A stretch of 64,000 nucleotides of DNA from contig NZ_QETF01000004.1 of the NCBI RefSeq assembly GCF_003129565.1, positions 1 through 64,000 on the forward strand, written 5' to 3'. Within the stretch, counting starts at the first letter, position 1. The number at the start of each line of letters is the position of its first letter. This document shows positions 25,824 to 35,117 of this stretch, piece after piece. The notes beneath the pieces were generated by a model. That model worked only from the letters and a program-made list of their open reading frames with translations. It was not told where the DNA came from and ran no database searches. The translations under genes were made by a program, and so were the position numbers. The DNA comes from Salibaculum griseiflavum (GTDB taxonomy: Bacteria > Pseudomonadota > Alphaproteobacteria > Rhodobacterales > Rhodobacteraceae).

Positions 25824-26252
25824 ATGAAGCCGAACAAGACAAAACCGACAGAGCAAGGCGTTCAGGCCTTTCTTGACAGCGTGGATCATCCGACTCGGCG
25901 TGCTGATGCGTTGGCGCTGGATGACCTCTTTCGCCGCGTGACGGGCTGGCAGCCCCGCATGTGGGGTCCGACGATCATCGGCTACGGCGAATACCACTAC
26001 AGATATGACAGCGGGCGCGAGGGCGACTTCCTGGCGACCGGGTTCAGCCCGCGCAAGGCGAACCTGTCGCTCTACATCATGCCCGGCTATGCCGATATGG
26101 GCGCGATGCTGGAGCGGCTGGGCAAGCACAAGATCGGCAAATCCTGTCTTTACATCAACAAGCTGGCTGACGTGGACCTGGCCGTGGTCGAAGAGATCAT
26201 TCGCAAGGGCCTCGATGATCTGGCCGCGCGATGGCCGGTGCGTGCGACCTAG
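25824..26252 (+). CDS. DUF1801 domain protein
   Basis: A 142-residue soluble protein whose core (VTGWQPRMWGPTIIGYGEYHYRYDSGREGDFLATGFSPRKANLSLY, then LGKHKIGKSCLYINKLADVD) is the YdhG/DUF1801 domain. The fold is shared with iron-chaperone frataxin-like proteins, but no function is established. The final four bases overlap the end of the convergent sugar-kinase gene. Confidence 0.85.
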   Translation: MKPNKTKPTEQGVQAFLDSVDHPTRRADALALDDLFRRVTGWQPRMWGPTIIGYGEYHYRYDSGREGDFLATGFSPRKANLSLYIMPGYADMGAMLERLGKHKIGKSCLYINKLADVDLAVVEEIIRKGLDDLAARWPVRAT

Positions 26253-27196
26253 AGCGTTTCCACCTCTGTCTTTTCAAGAAGCGCCTCGAAATCCTGCGGC
26301 AGGCACAGTTGCGTGCCTTCGGTCATGCAGGCGGCCGAGGCCGCGGCAGAGCCGCGACGGAAAGCCTCTTCGATCGGGTGATCCTGCGCCAGGGCCATCA
26401 CGAATCCGGCGACGAAACTGTCGCCTGCTCCGACGCGGCTGCGAACGGTCACATCCGCCGCGTTGACCCGCAGCTTGCGGGTGCCATCGGCCAGAACGGA
26501 CCCATCGGCGCCCCGGGCCACAATGACCATTCGCGCGGCCCCTTGTTTGACGAGGCGTTCGGCAAAGGCGGCGCTGTCGCCGCGGTTATTCAGAGGGCGC
26601 CGGGCAAGGGTTTCGGCCTCGTGGCTGTCCATGCGCAGCAGGTAGGGCGGGTTGTCCTGCCCTGCGGCCAGATGGGCAAGCGCGGGGCCTGACGTGTCGA
26701 GGATCACCTCGGCCCCGGAGTCACTGACATCCTCGCAGATGCGGGCATAGAGGTCGGGGGCCGCACCATGCGGGCCGCTGCCCGATAGAACGATGAAACC
26801 ATCCTGCTGCGCGCATTCGCAGATCGCGGCGCGGGCCCGCAGGATATCTTCGCGCGACCAGTCCGGGCCGGGCAACATGAAGCGGAATTGTTCATTGGTG
26901 CTCAGGTCTGTGACGGCAAGGCTTTGCCGGGTCTCCCCCGGGGCTTCGTGAACGATGATCTGCAGTCCGGTCCGACGCAGCAGGTGTTCCAGCGCGCTGC
27001 CGGTATCGCCGCCGAGGGCAACAAAGGCCTTGGAGGTGCCGCCCAGCTGGTGGATCGCCCGCGACACGTTCAATCCGCCGCCACCGGGGTCCTGTTCCGG
27101 CGGGGCGCAGCGCAGCTTGGCATCGGGGACGATCTTGGCGACTGATGTGGCCAGATCAAAGGCCGGGTTCAGCGTAACGGTGAGTATCTCGTGCAT
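26249..27196 (-). CDS. PfkB-family sugar-phosphate kinase (1-phosphofructokinase type)
   Basis: A 315-residue ribokinase-fold enzyme. The TLNPAFD start (7-13) is the hallmark of the FruK/LacC/PfkB subgroup that phosphorylates fructose-1-phosphate, tagatose-6-phosphate or fructose-6-phosphate. The catalytic motif RVGAGDSFVAGF (about 251-262) contains the anion hole and the base Asp. QDPGGGGLNVSRAIHQLGG binds sugar. Nearby genes give no PTS, so the exact sugar is open; a 6-phosphofructokinase role is possible. Confidence 0.8.
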   Translation of the reverse strand: MHEILTVTLNPAFDLATSVAKIVPDAKLRCAPPEQDPGGGGLNVSRAIHQLGGTSKAFVALGGDTGSALEHLLRRTGLQIIVHEAPGETRQSLAVTDLSTNEQFRFMLPGPDWSREDILRARAAICECAQQDGFIVLSGSGPHGAAPDLYARICEDVSDSGAEVILDTSGPALAHLAAGQDNPPYLLRMDSHEAETLARRPLNNRGDSAAFAERLVKQGAARMVIVARGADGSVLADGTRKLRVNAADVTVRSRVGAGDSFVAGFVMALAQDHPIEEAFRRGSAAASAACMTEGTQLCLPQDFEALLEKTEVETL

Positions 27197-27301
27197 GGGC
27201 GACTCCTGTTGGCGCTAACATAGCCCCTTTGGCGCCCCCATGCCAAGCGGCGGCCCTCGCAGGGAGGGCCGCCGTGGCAGAAAACAATATCCGCAGGTCC
27301 G

Positions 27302-28210
27302 TTACATCAGCTGGTAGCTGTGCGGCACGTAGTGGAACCCGTCGCCACGGGTTTCCACGAAACCCAGACCGGGGAAGGGCATGTGATAACCGATCAGCGG
27401 AATGCGATCGGTTGCGGCCATGCCGAGCACGCGGCGCCGGGTTTCGGCGGCGGCGGCCTTGTCGGCATCAAAGCGCACTTCCCAGTCGGGATAGGCCAGC
27501 GACCAGACGTAGTGGTTTGCCGTGTCCGCCATCAGCATCAGTTGTTCGCCGTTCGATTCCAGCATATAGGCCATGTGGCCCGGCGTATGCCCGAAGGCGG
27601 CCATGGCTGTGATGCCCGACCGCACGCTGTCGCCATCGCCGAGGAAGGACATCTTGTCAGCCAGCAGGCGCACTTTGGCCTCGAAGCCATCATTCTCCAT
27701 CGTGGCCCAGGTATCGTATTCGATCTGGCCCGTCACATAAGCGGCATTGGAGAATGTCTCGGTGCCGCTGTCATCGGACAGCCCGCCGATATGGTCCCCA
27801 TGCATATGGGTCAGCACGACATGGGTGATGTCGCCGGGCGCATAGCCCGCGGCGGACAGCGCGTCGGTGGTGCCGGCGGGGGACAGGCCCGTGTCGAACA
27901 GGATCACCTCGCTGCCGGTGTTCACCACCGTCGGCGTAAAGAAGAACTGTGCCATGTCGGTGGGGATGAAATTCGCCGCACTTGCCTCGGCGAATTCCTC
28001 TTCCGAGACATTCATCCCGAAGATGCCCTGCGGGCCCTCGACCGGGCGCGATCCGGCCAGAAGGGTCGTGACCTTGAAATCGCCCAAGGTGAAATCGCGG
28101 AACCGGGGCAGACTGGTGGTCGGGGCCTGGGCACTGGCCGTGTTGGCGAGCGTAGTGGCGAAGGGCAGGGCCGCGGTGCCTGCCATGGCTTGGCGTCGTG
28201 TCAGTTTCAT
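27302..28210 (-). CDS. Tat-exported metallo-beta-lactamase-fold hydrolase
   Basis: A 302-residue protein with a twin-arginine signal (TRRQAM, residues 4-9, then a hydrophobic stretch ending ASAQA). Zinc motif HxHxDH is present as LTHMHGDHIGG. The further ligands are His in AFGHTPGHMAYML, Asp in LMADTANH and His in LIGYHMPFPG. The fold covers beta-lactamases, lactonases and alkylsulfatases; the length and the GFVETRGDGFHYVP end suit the quorum-quenching-lactonase-like exported group, without proof of substrate. The ATG at 28210 follows AGGGAGATC. A longer frame to 28303 would bury the Tat signal and is rejected. Confidence 0.85.
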   Translation of the reverse strand: MKLTRRQAMAGTAALPFATTLANTASAQAPTTSLPRFRDFTLGDFKVTTLLAGSRPVEGPQGIFGMNVSEEEFAEASAANFIPTDMAQFFFTPTVVNTGSEVILFDTGLSPAGTTDALSAAGYAPGDITHVVLTHMHGDHIGGLSDDSGTETFSNAAYVTGQIEYDTWATMENDGFEAKVRLLADKMSFLGDGDSVRSGITAMAAFGHTPGHMAYMLESNGEQLMLMADTANHYVWSLAYPDWEVRFDADKAAAAETRRRVLGMAATDRIPLIGYHMPFPGLGFVETRGDGFHYVPHSYQLM

Positions 28211-28351
28211 ATTGATCTCCCTGTTGGGTCGTGACGGAAAGCCTAGCGCGATATGCGGGCCCTGACTTGGCCAATGCCGCAGATGTGATCTGCATGGTTG
28301 CACAGGGGCGCTCGGCTGCAGCCGGGTCGGGCGCAGCCGTGGCGCTCACTC

Positions 28352-28738
28352 TCACCAGCGGTCGATGGTGGCAATATCGGCGTCGGACCAGCCGAAGTGA
28401 TGCGCGAATTCGTGGATCGTCACATGGGCGACCAGAGTTTCCAGCGTGACATCGCGGTCCTCCAGCTCCATCAGGATCGGCTGGCGGAACAGCCAGACGA
28501 TATCCGGGCCGTAGGGTTGGTCGTAGCTGGATTTCTCGGTCAGCGGGATACCGTCATACATGCCGGTGATCTCTTCGCGCTGGGCCTGCGGGTCGTCGCC
28601 GGGGTCGAGGAGGTGATCGGGCAGCCAGTCCACAGCCTGGATCGCGACCTCCTGCGCCAGCCCGGCAAAGGGGGCCGGCAGCGCCGCGACCGTGTCGCGG
28701 GCGATCTGTTCGATCTGGTCCAGGCTGGGCGTTTCCAT
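28352..28738 (-). CDS. zincin-like metallopeptidase (DUF1025)
   Basis: A 128-residue protein with HEFAHHFG, an HExxH-type zinc site (HEFAH), near residues 110-117, followed by the Asp of SDADI. N-terminal PAPFAGLAQEVAIQAVDWLPDHLL matches the family of short MpriBi-like predicted zinc peptidases. No signal peptide. The ATG at 28738 is preceded by GGGGG; the frame could also open at a TTG six codons upstream. Function unknown; it is divergent from gltX. Confidence 0.8.
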   Translation of the reverse strand: METPSLDQIEQIARDTVAALPAPFAGLAQEVAIQAVDWLPDHLLDPGDDPQAQREEITGMYDGIPLTEKSSYDQPYGPDIVWLFRQPILMELEDRDVTLETLVAHVTIHEFAHHFGWSDADIATIDRW

Positions 28739-28801
28739 GACCCCCGATATGGACAATTCCGCGCGGCTGTGAAAGAGCCTGCGCCGGAATAGGAGAGCCC
28801 C

Positions 28802-30124
28802 ATGACCATCACCCGTTTCGCCCCGTCACCGACCGGCTACCTGCATATCGGCAACCTGCGCGCCGCGCTGTTCAACTATTGCATCGCACGCCAGGCCGGG
28901 GGCGAATTCATCCTGCGCATCGACGATACCGACCCCGAGCGGTCGAAAGAGGAGTATGTCGAGGCCATCAAGGAAGACCTGACATGGCTGGGCCTGACAT
29001 GGGACAGGGTGGAACGTCAGTCCGAGCGGCTGGACCGCTACGCTGCCGCCAAGGCGACGCTGATCGAGATGGGGCGCCTTTACGAATGTTTCGAAACCCC
29101 GACGGAGTTGGACCTCAAGCGCAAGAAACAGCTGAACATGGGCCGCCCGCCGGTCTATGACCGGTCCGCGCTTGACCTCACCGAAGACCAGAAGCAGGCC
29201 TATCGCGACGAGGGGCGCACGGGGCATTGGCGCTTCAAGCTCGATCACGAACGGATCGAGTGGACCGACGGCATTCTCGGCGACATCTCGATTGATGCGG
29301 CCAGCGTCAGCGACCCGGTTCTGATCCGGGGGGACGGGCAGGTGCTCTATACCCTTGCGTCGGTTGTCGATGACACGGAAATGGGCATCACCGACGTGGT
29401 GCGCGGATCGGACCACGTGACCAATACCGCCACCCAGATCCAGATGATCCAGGCGCTGGGCGGCACGGTGCCGAATTTTGCGCATCATTCGCTGCTGACC
29501 GGCCCACAGGGCGAGGCGCTGTCGAAGCGCCTCGGCACGCTGGCGCTGCGTGACCTGCGGGCGCGGGGGATCGCCGGCATGGCGGTGAATTCGCTGATGG
29601 CGCGGCTGGGATCGTCCGACCCGGTGGAATTGCGCGAAACCATCGACGAGGTGGTCGCGGGCTTTGACCTGACGAAATTCGGCAGCGCGCCCACCAAGTT
29701 CGACAGTGACGACCTGGAGCCGCTGACCCATCGCTGGCTGGCCGCGCGGCCCTTTGCCGAGGTCGAGACCCGCGTGCGCGAACTGGGTGTGCCGGAGGAA
29801 CTGGCCGAGGTGTTCTGGGATGTCGTGCGCGAAAACATCAACACGCTCGACGATATGGCCGAGTGGTGGCAGCTGTTCTACGAGGGCGGCAATCCGAAGG
29901 TCGCGGAGGAGGATGCCGAATTCGTCGATACCGCGTTGGGCCTGCTGGGTGAGCCGCCCTATACCGCCGACACTTGGGGCGAATGGACCTCTGCGGTGAA
30001 AGAGGCCACGGGTCGCAAGGGCAAGGGGCTGTTCATGCCGCTGCGCCGGGCCGTCACGGGCATGGATCGCGGGCCGGAAATGGCCGACGTGATGCGCCTG
30101 ATGCAGGTGAAGCCGAAGGTCTAG
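28802..30124 (+). CDS. gltX: glutamyl-tRNA synthetase
   Basis: A 440-residue class I synthetase charging tRNA-Glu. The HIGH box is in SPTGYLHIGNLRAA (8-21), and the KMSKS box is LSKRLG (about 240). The anticodon-binding domain fills the last 130 residues. The length is that of the shorter of the two GluRS types usual in alphaproteobacteria, one of which charges tRNA-Gln for later amidation; which one this is cannot be decided here. AGGAGAG precedes the ATG. The last four bases overlap the convergent neighbour. Confidence 0.95.
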   Translation: MTITRFAPSPTGYLHIGNLRAALFNYCIARQAGGEFILRIDDTDPERSKEEYVEAIKEDLTWLGLTWDRVERQSERLDRYAAAKATLIEMGRLYECFETPTELDLKRKKQLNMGRPPVYDRSALDLTEDQKQAYRDEGRTGHWRFKLDHERIEWTDGILGDISIDAASVSDPVLIRGDGQVLYTLASVVDDTEMGITDVVRGSDHVTNTATQIQMIQALGGTVPNFAHHSLLTGPQGEALSKRLGTLALRDLRARGIAGMAVNSLMARLGSSDPVELRETIDEVVAGFDLTKFGSAPTKFDSDDLEPLTHRWLAARPFAEVETRVRELGVPEELAEVFWDVVRENINTLDDMAEWWQLFYEGGNPKVAEEDAEFVDTALGLLGEPPYTADTWGEWTSAVKEATGRKGKGLFMPLRRAVTGMDRGPEMADVMRLMQVKPKV

Positions 30125-30705
30125 CTGTCCTGCGTGCGGATGATCCGCGCGCCGATATCCTCCAGCGTGGTATCCACCATGCGCCGCTCGGCCTGTGACA
30201 GGGTTTGATGGCGCGGATAGATCGGAGCTTTTCGGTCATCGAGGATCGGCCCGTCGAACCCGGCTGTGGTGGCAAAGAAATGCGCCACCCCATCGGCCCC
30301 GTGCAGGTTCAGATAGCCCTGCACAACGACGTCAAGATAGCTCAGCAGGATCGGATGTTCTGTCGAGGGTGGCGCGATATAGCCGCGTGCCGCTTCGTAG
30401 ACGGCGGTTTGCCTGCGTGGACGGTCATGGGTCACATGATCGGTCACATCGCGGCGCAGATAGGCCTGTTCACGCTGGTCCAGCGCGGCCCAGTCGCCGC
30501 CGGGCACGTGGGCGAGGACTCCGAGGATCTCGGCGCCTTCGGCCCGCTCGACAGAAAGAAACGCAACAGGCCGGCGCGAGGAATGCTTCCACACCCGGCG
30601 CCACCCGCGCAGGCGGGCCGTGAACGGGTCCTCGTAGTCATGGGTCGCAAGATTCACCAGCGAGCCATAGCCGAAGAAGGCGGGATGCGGGGCGTCCGTC
30701 GTCAT
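30121..30705 (-). CDS. gamma-glutamylcyclotransferase-like protein
   Basis: A 194-residue protein beginning with FFGYGSLVN (10-18), the phosphate-loop-like signature of the GGCT/AIG2 fold. It also has the R--FA-YGA-like LRGWRRVWKHSSRRPVAFLSV and the helix EQAYLRRDV. Members convert gamma-glutamyl amides to 5-oxoproline or remove amine adducts. The catalytic Glu is plausibly in the RREQAY region but I cannot fix it. Its start overlaps the ABC permease stop by four bases, so it is translated with the exporter. Confidence 0.72.
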   Translation of the reverse strand: MTTDAPHPAFFGYGSLVNLATHDYEDPFTARLRGWRRVWKHSSRRPVAFLSVERAEGAEILGVLAHVPGGDWAALDQREQAYLRRDVTDHVTHDRPRRQTAVYEAARGYIAPPSTEHPILLSYLDVVVQGYLNLHGADGVAHFFATTAGFDGPILDDRKAPIYPRHQTLSQAERRMVDTTLEDIGARIIRTQDS

Positions 30706-33224
30706 TCCCGCGCCCTTAGCACGCGGGCCGGTTTTGCCGAAAGGGGGCGCAGCGCGAAGGCCAGCCCGGCCAGAAGGGTCGTCAGCACCCCGCCCAGCAC
30801 GATGGCCAGCGCGTTGGACCAGATGGGTGTGAACCCCGTTTCCATGATGAAGGTGGAAACAGCCCAGCCGCCGGTCATGCCCGCACCAAGGGCCACCAAG
30901 GCCGCCGCCAGACCCAACAGGGCTGCCCGCAGGGCGAAGCTGCGCAGAATACGCGCCCGCGGTGCGCCCAACGTCTTGAGCACCGCCGCTTCATAGGTCC
31001 GGGCCCGTTCGCCCGCCGCCGCCGCCCCGATCAGAACGAGGAACCCCGTCACGAGTGTCGCCAGCGCCCCGTATCTCGTGGCCGCCGCGATGCCGCCCAA
31101 CACGACCAGCACCTGGTCGATCGCGTCGCGGATGCGGATGGCGGTGATGTTCGGATAGACCTGGGCCAGATCGCGCAGGATCGCCGCCTCGGCCTGTGGT
31201 TCGGCATAGACGGTGCTGATCCAGCTATGGGGTGCGCCTTGCAGGGCAGCGGGGTTCATGGACATCACGAAGCCCATGCCGGCATCATCGAAATCCACCT
31301 GCCGGAAGCTGGTGATCTCGGCGGTAATGTCGCGGCCCAGCACGTTGACGGTCAGTGTATCGCCCAACGACAGGCCCATCTCCTCGGCCTCGTCGCGGCT
31401 GAAACTGACCTGGGGCGGGCCGCTGTAATCGGCCGCCCACCATTCGCCATCGGTGATGACGGTGCCCGGGCGCGGTTCGGTGGAATAGGTCAGACCACGA
31501 TCGCCCTGGATGACCCAATGGTCGGTGACGTCGCGCGCGGGCTGGCCGTTGATGCGGGTGATGATGCCACGCAGCATCGGGGCGGCCTCATAGTCTTTCA
31601 CCGCCGGATCCCCGTCGAGGCGGGCACGGAACCCGTCGATCTGGCCGGGCTGGATATCGACGAAGAAGTAAGACGGGGCGACCTCGGGCAATTCGTCGGA
31701 AATGGCCAGTCGCAGGTTGCCGTCGATCTGGCCCACCGCGGCCAGCACCGACAGGCCAAGGCCAAGCGACAGCACCACGGATGTGGTCTCGCCCCCCTGC
31801 GCGCCGATGGCGCCAAGGGCGAAACGGAACGTCGGGCGGCCCCGTGCGGCGCGGCGGAACCGGCGCGCCAGCCATCCCACGAGCAGCGCCGCCAGAACCA
31901 GCATCCCCAGCGCCATCGCAATCCCGCCCGTGGTCCAGAGTGTCAGGAACGCGGTGCCCGAGAACCAGATCGCCGCCCCGACCAACGCCGCCAGCAGGCC
32001 GGCGATGGCCAGCAGGTAGCGCAGGGCGGGCAACCGTCCCCCGCCTCCGCCGATGTCGCGGAACAGGGTGGCGGCGCGGATCTGTTCGGTGCGGGCCAGC
32101 GGCCAAAGCGTAAAGATCCCGGCGGTAAGGATGCCGTAGAGCGCGGCCTCGGCCAATGGCGCGGGGTAAAGCCGGAAATCGGCTGGGATCGGCAGGCGCT
32201 CCACGATGAGGGGCGACAGGGCCAGCGGCACCAACGCGCCCAGCACCACGCCGATGCCGACACCGATCAGGGTCAGGAAACCGATCTGGTAGAAGTAGGT
32301 CAGGAAGATCGTGCCGCTGGTCGCGCCCAGGGTCTTGAGGGTGGCGATGACCTCGGTCTTGCCGGCCAGATAGGCGCGCACCGCGGCCGATACGCCGACA
32401 CCGCCCACGGCCAGCCCGGACAGACCCACCAGAACAAGGAAAGCGCCGATCCGGTCGACGAACTGGCTGATCCCCGGCGCGCCGTCGCGGGCATCCTGCC
32501 AGCGCAAACCACTGTCCTGAAACTTTGTCTCGGCCTCGGCTTCCAGCGCAGCAAGGTCCGCACCCTCGGGCAGATCCAGCCGGTAATTGCTTTCCATCAG
32601 CGTGCCCTCGCCCAGCAGGCCGCTGCCGGCAAGGTCAGCCAGCCGCACCAGTGTGCGTGGGCCAAGGCCGAACCCACCGCCGGAATTATCCGGATAGGAT
32701 TCGAGTATCGCCGACAGCACGAACTCCTGGGTGCCAAGACGGAAGGTGTCGCCCGGCGCCAGACCCAACCTGTCTGCCAGCACCTTTTCCAGCACTGCGC
32801 CGGGGGCCTGATCGGTGCCGGCAAAGGCCTGCTCCAACGGCAGGGGCGGGTCCAACTCGACCGCGCCGATCAGGGGATAGAGGTCATCGACCGCCTGAAC
32901 CTGCGTCAGGCCGCGTTCTGGGGGGTCGCCTTCGACCACGACCATGGAGCGGAAATCGGTGGTTTCGGACACCGCCAGCGCGACGGAATCCATCCACTCC
33001 AACTCTTCAGGGGTGGCGAAGCGATAGGTGAAACGCACCACGGCATCGCCGCCCAGAAGGGCCGCGCCCTCTTCGGCCAGCCCGGCCTGGATCGAGGCGC
33101 GAATGGTGCCCACGGCGGCGATCGCCAAGACGCCCAGCGCGAGGCAGGCCAGGAAGATACGAAAACCCCGCAAGCCGCCGCGCAACTCGCGCCGAGCCAG
33201 TCTGTAGGCCAGCGTTGCGTTCAT
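30702..33224 (-). CDS. ABC exporter permease with two FtsX-like units (YbbP type)
   Basis: An 840-residue inner-membrane protein. It has one N-terminal helix (about 19-41), a large periplasmic region (45-245), and three helices of the first FtsX unit (about 255-375). Further helices lie near 405-455, then a second periplasmic region (490-690) and the final FtsX unit (about 710-830). Proteins of this layout, such as E. coli YbbP, work with a LolD-like ATPase; export of lipids or small hydrophobic compounds is suspected. It overlaps the ATPase gene by four bases (ATGA), which fixes the partner. Confidence 0.88.
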   Translation of the reverse strand: MNATLAYRLARRELRGGLRGFRIFLACLALGVLAIAAVGTIRASIQAGLAEEGAALLGGDAVVRFTYRFATPEELEWMDSVALAVSETTDFRSMVVVEGDPPERGLTQVQAVDDLYPLIGAVELDPPLPLEQAFAGTDQAPGAVLEKVLADRLGLAPGDTFRLGTQEFVLSAILESYPDNSGGGFGLGPRTLVRLADLAGSGLLGEGTLMESNYRLDLPEGADLAALEAEAETKFQDSGLRWQDARDGAPGISQFVDRIGAFLVLVGLSGLAVGGVGVSAAVRAYLAGKTEVIATLKTLGATSGTIFLTYFYQIGFLTLIGVGIGVVLGALVPLALSPLIVERLPIPADFRLYPAPLAEAALYGILTAGIFTLWPLARTEQIRAATLFRDIGGGGGRLPALRYLLAIAGLLAALVGAAIWFSGTAFLTLWTTGGIAMALGMLVLAALLVGWLARRFRRAARGRPTFRFALGAIGAQGGETTSVVLSLGLGLSVLAAVGQIDGNLRLAISDELPEVAPSYFFVDIQPGQIDGFRARLDGDPAVKDYEAAPMLRGIITRINGQPARDVTDHWVIQGDRGLTYSTEPRPGTVITDGEWWAADYSGPPQVSFSRDEAEEMGLSLGDTLTVNVLGRDITAEITSFRQVDFDDAGMGFVMSMNPAALQGAPHSWISTVYAEPQAEAAILRDLAQVYPNITAIRIRDAIDQVLVVLGGIAAATRYGALATLVTGFLVLIGAAAAGERARTYEAAVLKTLGAPRARILRSFALRAALLGLAAALVALGAGMTGGWAVSTFIMETGFTPIWSNALAIVLGGVLTTLLAGLAFALRPLSAKPARVLRARE

Positions 33225-33910
33225 TCGGCGGCCGCCCTGGCCGGTTCGATCCGGCCATCACGTAGCCGCACAACCCGGTCACACCGGCGCGCTAGCTCGG
33301 TCGCATGGGTCACGAGGATGAGCGTTGCCCCGTGGCGGTCCCGCAAGCCGAACAGCATGTCGATGATCGCCGCGCCGTTGGCTTCATCGAGGTTGCCCGT
33401 CGGTTCATCGGCGAGCAGGATCCTGGGCCGGGGCGCGGCGGCGCGGGCCAGGGCCACCCGTTGCTGCTCGCCCCCCGACATCTGGCTTGGATAATGCCCG
33501 GACCGGTGAGCCAGGCCTACCGCCTCCAGTTCAGCCGCGGCCCGGTCGAAAGCGTCGCGGTGCCCGGCCAGTTCCAGCGGTGTGGCAACATTTTCCAACG
33601 CCGTCATCGTCGGTATGAGGTGGAAGGATTGGAACACCACCCCCATATTGTCCCTGCGGAACCGCGCCAGCGCATCCTCGCCCAGACGGGTGATGTCTGT
33701 GCCCAGCGCGGTGATGCGCCCCGAGGTCGCGGTTTCCAGCCCGCCCATCAGCATGAGGAGTGACGATTTGCCCGACCCGCTTGGCCCCACGAGCCCCAAG
33801 GTTTCCCCGCCCGCCACATCCAGCGTGATGTCATGCAGGATGTCCACCGGCCCGGCATTGCCCATGAGGGACAGCGATACATCGGACAGGGACAGGACGG
33901 GATCAGTCAT
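33221..33910 (-). CDS. ABC exporter ATP-binding protein (YbbA/LolD type)
   Basis: A 229-residue ATPase. Walker A GPSGSGKSS (about 42-50), Q-loop VVFQSFHLIPTMTALENV, signature MSGGEQQRVALARA, Walker B ILLADEPTGNLD, and switch His in LVTHATELA. This is the MacB/LolD/YbbA subfamily. It partners the downstream two-unit permease. The ATG at 33910 is chosen for length and for the absence of similarity further upstream. This start codon and the ATG of the divergent arylesterase share the same CATG. Confidence 0.92.
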   Translation of the reverse strand: MTDPVLSLSDVSLSLMGNAGPVDILHDITLDVAGGETLGLVGPSGSGKSSLLMLMGGLETATSGRITALGTDITRLGEDALARFRRDNMGVVFQSFHLIPTMTALENVATPLELAGHRDAFDRAAAELEAVGLAHRSGHYPSQMSGGEQQRVALARAAAPRPRILLADEPTGNLDEANGAAIIDMLFGLRDRHGATLILVTHATELARRCDRVVRLRDGRIEPARAAAE

Positions 33911-34589
33911 GGCGCGGGCCTTCGGGGTTTTGCGTTTCATTACATATGGGGCATTCGCAACAACGCGCAACGTGATTGCTGCAATCGTTCTGATCCCCGC
34001 CATGGCCCAGGCCGAGCAGGTCACGATCGCGGCGCTGGGCGACAGCCTGACCCAAGGCTACGGGCTGATCGAGCAGGACGGCTTCGTGCCACAGATGGAA
34101 ACCTGGCTGCGGGAAAAGGGCGCCGATGTCGAGATGATCAATGCGGGCGTCTCGGGCGATACCACCGCCGGGGGCCTGTCGCGTGTGGGCTGGACGCTGA
34201 CACCCGATGTGGACGCGATGATCGTGGCGCTGGGTGGCAACGACCTGTTGCGCGGGATTGCCCCCGAGGTGGCGCGGTCCAATCTCGATGGCATCCTGCA
34301 GGCGGCCGACGCGGCCGGGGTGCCCGTGCTGCTGGTCGGGATGCAGGCGCCGGGCAATTACGGCCCCGACTACAAGGCGGCCTTCGACGCGATCTATCCC
34401 GAACTCGCCGAGGCTTATGACAGCCAGCTGTTCCCCAGCTTCTTCCAGGGCATCCTGTCCGATGACCTGTCCAGCGCGCGGGCGCAGTTCATGCAGCCCG
34501 ACGGCATCCACCCCAATGCCGAGGGCGTGGCGCGGATCGTCGATGAGATGGGCCCGGCGGTGTTGGATCTGATCGCGCGGGTTGAGTGA
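33909..34589 (+). CDS. periplasmic arylesterase/lysophospholipase (TesA type, SGNH)
   Basis: A 226-residue SGNH hydrolase. Block I LGDSLTQGYGL (nucleophile Ser), the oxyanion Gly in GVSGDTTAGG, Asn in VALGGNDLLRG, and the Asp/His pair in DGIHPNAEG are all present. The family (E. coli TesA, arylesterases) cleaves thioesters, lysophospholipids and aryl esters in the periplasm. A signal peptide ends AMAQA, but its N-terminus is long if translation begins at 33909; a GTG at 33972 would give a shorter, more normal signal. In most proteobacteria this gene also lies back-to-back with the ybbA/ybbP pair, as here. Confidence 0.88.
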   Translation: MARAFGVLRFITYGAFATTRNVIAAIVLIPAMAQAEQVTIAALGDSLTQGYGLIEQDGFVPQMETWLREKGADVEMINAGVSGDTTAGGLSRVGWTLTPDVDAMIVALGGNDLLRGIAPEVARSNLDGILQAADAAGVPVLLVGMQAPGNYGPDYKAAFDAIYPELAEAYDSQLFPSFFQGILSDDLSSARAQFMQPDGIHPNAEGVARIVDEMGPAVLDLIARVE

Positions 34590-34599
34590 CCCGGTGACG

Positions 34600-34627
34600 A
34601 AAAACGCCCGGGCGGCTGGCCCGGGCG
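34600..34627 (-). terminator. intrinsic terminator downstream of the first cold-shock gene
   Basis: Perfect 9-bp stem CGCCCGGGC / GCCCGGGCG with a 5-base loop, followed on the minus strand by TTTTT. It serves the leftward cold-shock gene; for the convergent arylesterase the hairpin is shared but lacks a T run. Confidence 0.85.
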
Positions 34628-34653
34628 CTTGAGTGTCAGGAATCTGGTGCGGG

Positions 34654-34860
34654 TCAGGCCAACGCGAGATCGACCGCGGATTGCCGGCCGTCGCGGCCTT
34701 CCTGCAATTCGTAGGTCACTTTCTGATCATCGGCGAGGCCGGTCAGACCGGACCGCTCGACGGCGGAAATATGGACGAACACGTCCTTGCCGCCATCTTC
34801 GGGGGCGATGAACCCATACCCCTTGGTGGTGTTGAACCATTTGACTGTGCCAGTGGCCAT
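34654..34860 (-). CDS. cold-shock domain protein (first copy)
   Basis: A 68-residue single-OB-fold RNA chaperone. RNP1 is KGYGFIAPE (13-21) and RNP2 is DVFVHIS (26-32). It binds single-stranded RNA and DNA and melts secondary structure. AAGGAA precedes the ATG. It is 55/68 identical to the second copy at 35598; the two have the same orientation and flank trxC. The region upstream (34861-35117) is long enough for a cold-shock type 5' leader, but no cold-box sequence is recognisable. Confidence 0.95.
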   Translation of the reverse strand: MATGTVKWFNTTKGYGFIAPEDGGKDVFVHISAVERSGLTGLADDQKVTYELQEGRDGRQSAVDLALA

Positions 34861-35059
34861 GTCACTGTTTCCTTCAATTTGCTCCGCTCGCGGGATGCAG
34901 CGGACCGGCTCGTCAGTGCAGAGGATCGAGAGACTGCGCCGATAGAGGAGACAGTGGTAGATCGTGGTAACGTCGCGGACTCGATTCTGCGCGCCTTCGC
35001 GTGGTCACGCAAGAAAAACTTCCATGACAGGGCGTCGCGGGCCGGTGCTTGCCGATGGC

Positions 35060-35088
35060 TTGAAGACCTGTCCGGGAATACATATAAA
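35060..35088 (+). promoter_or_regulatory. candidate trxC promoter
   Basis: TTGAAG (35060-35065) and TATAAA (35083-35088) with a 17-base spacer, about 30 bases upstream of the trxC start, in a short AT-rich patch that contrasts with the surrounding DNA. A close sigma-70 type match. Confidence 0.6.
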
Positions 35089-35117
35089 AGAAATGACATA
35101 TTTTTGTGGAGGCCATC

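Noticed and set aside
31227-33494. 755-codon plus-strand frame over the ABC permease
   Set aside because: Long only because of GC bias; the antisense frame encodes a coherent membrane protein with four-base overlaps to its neighbours.
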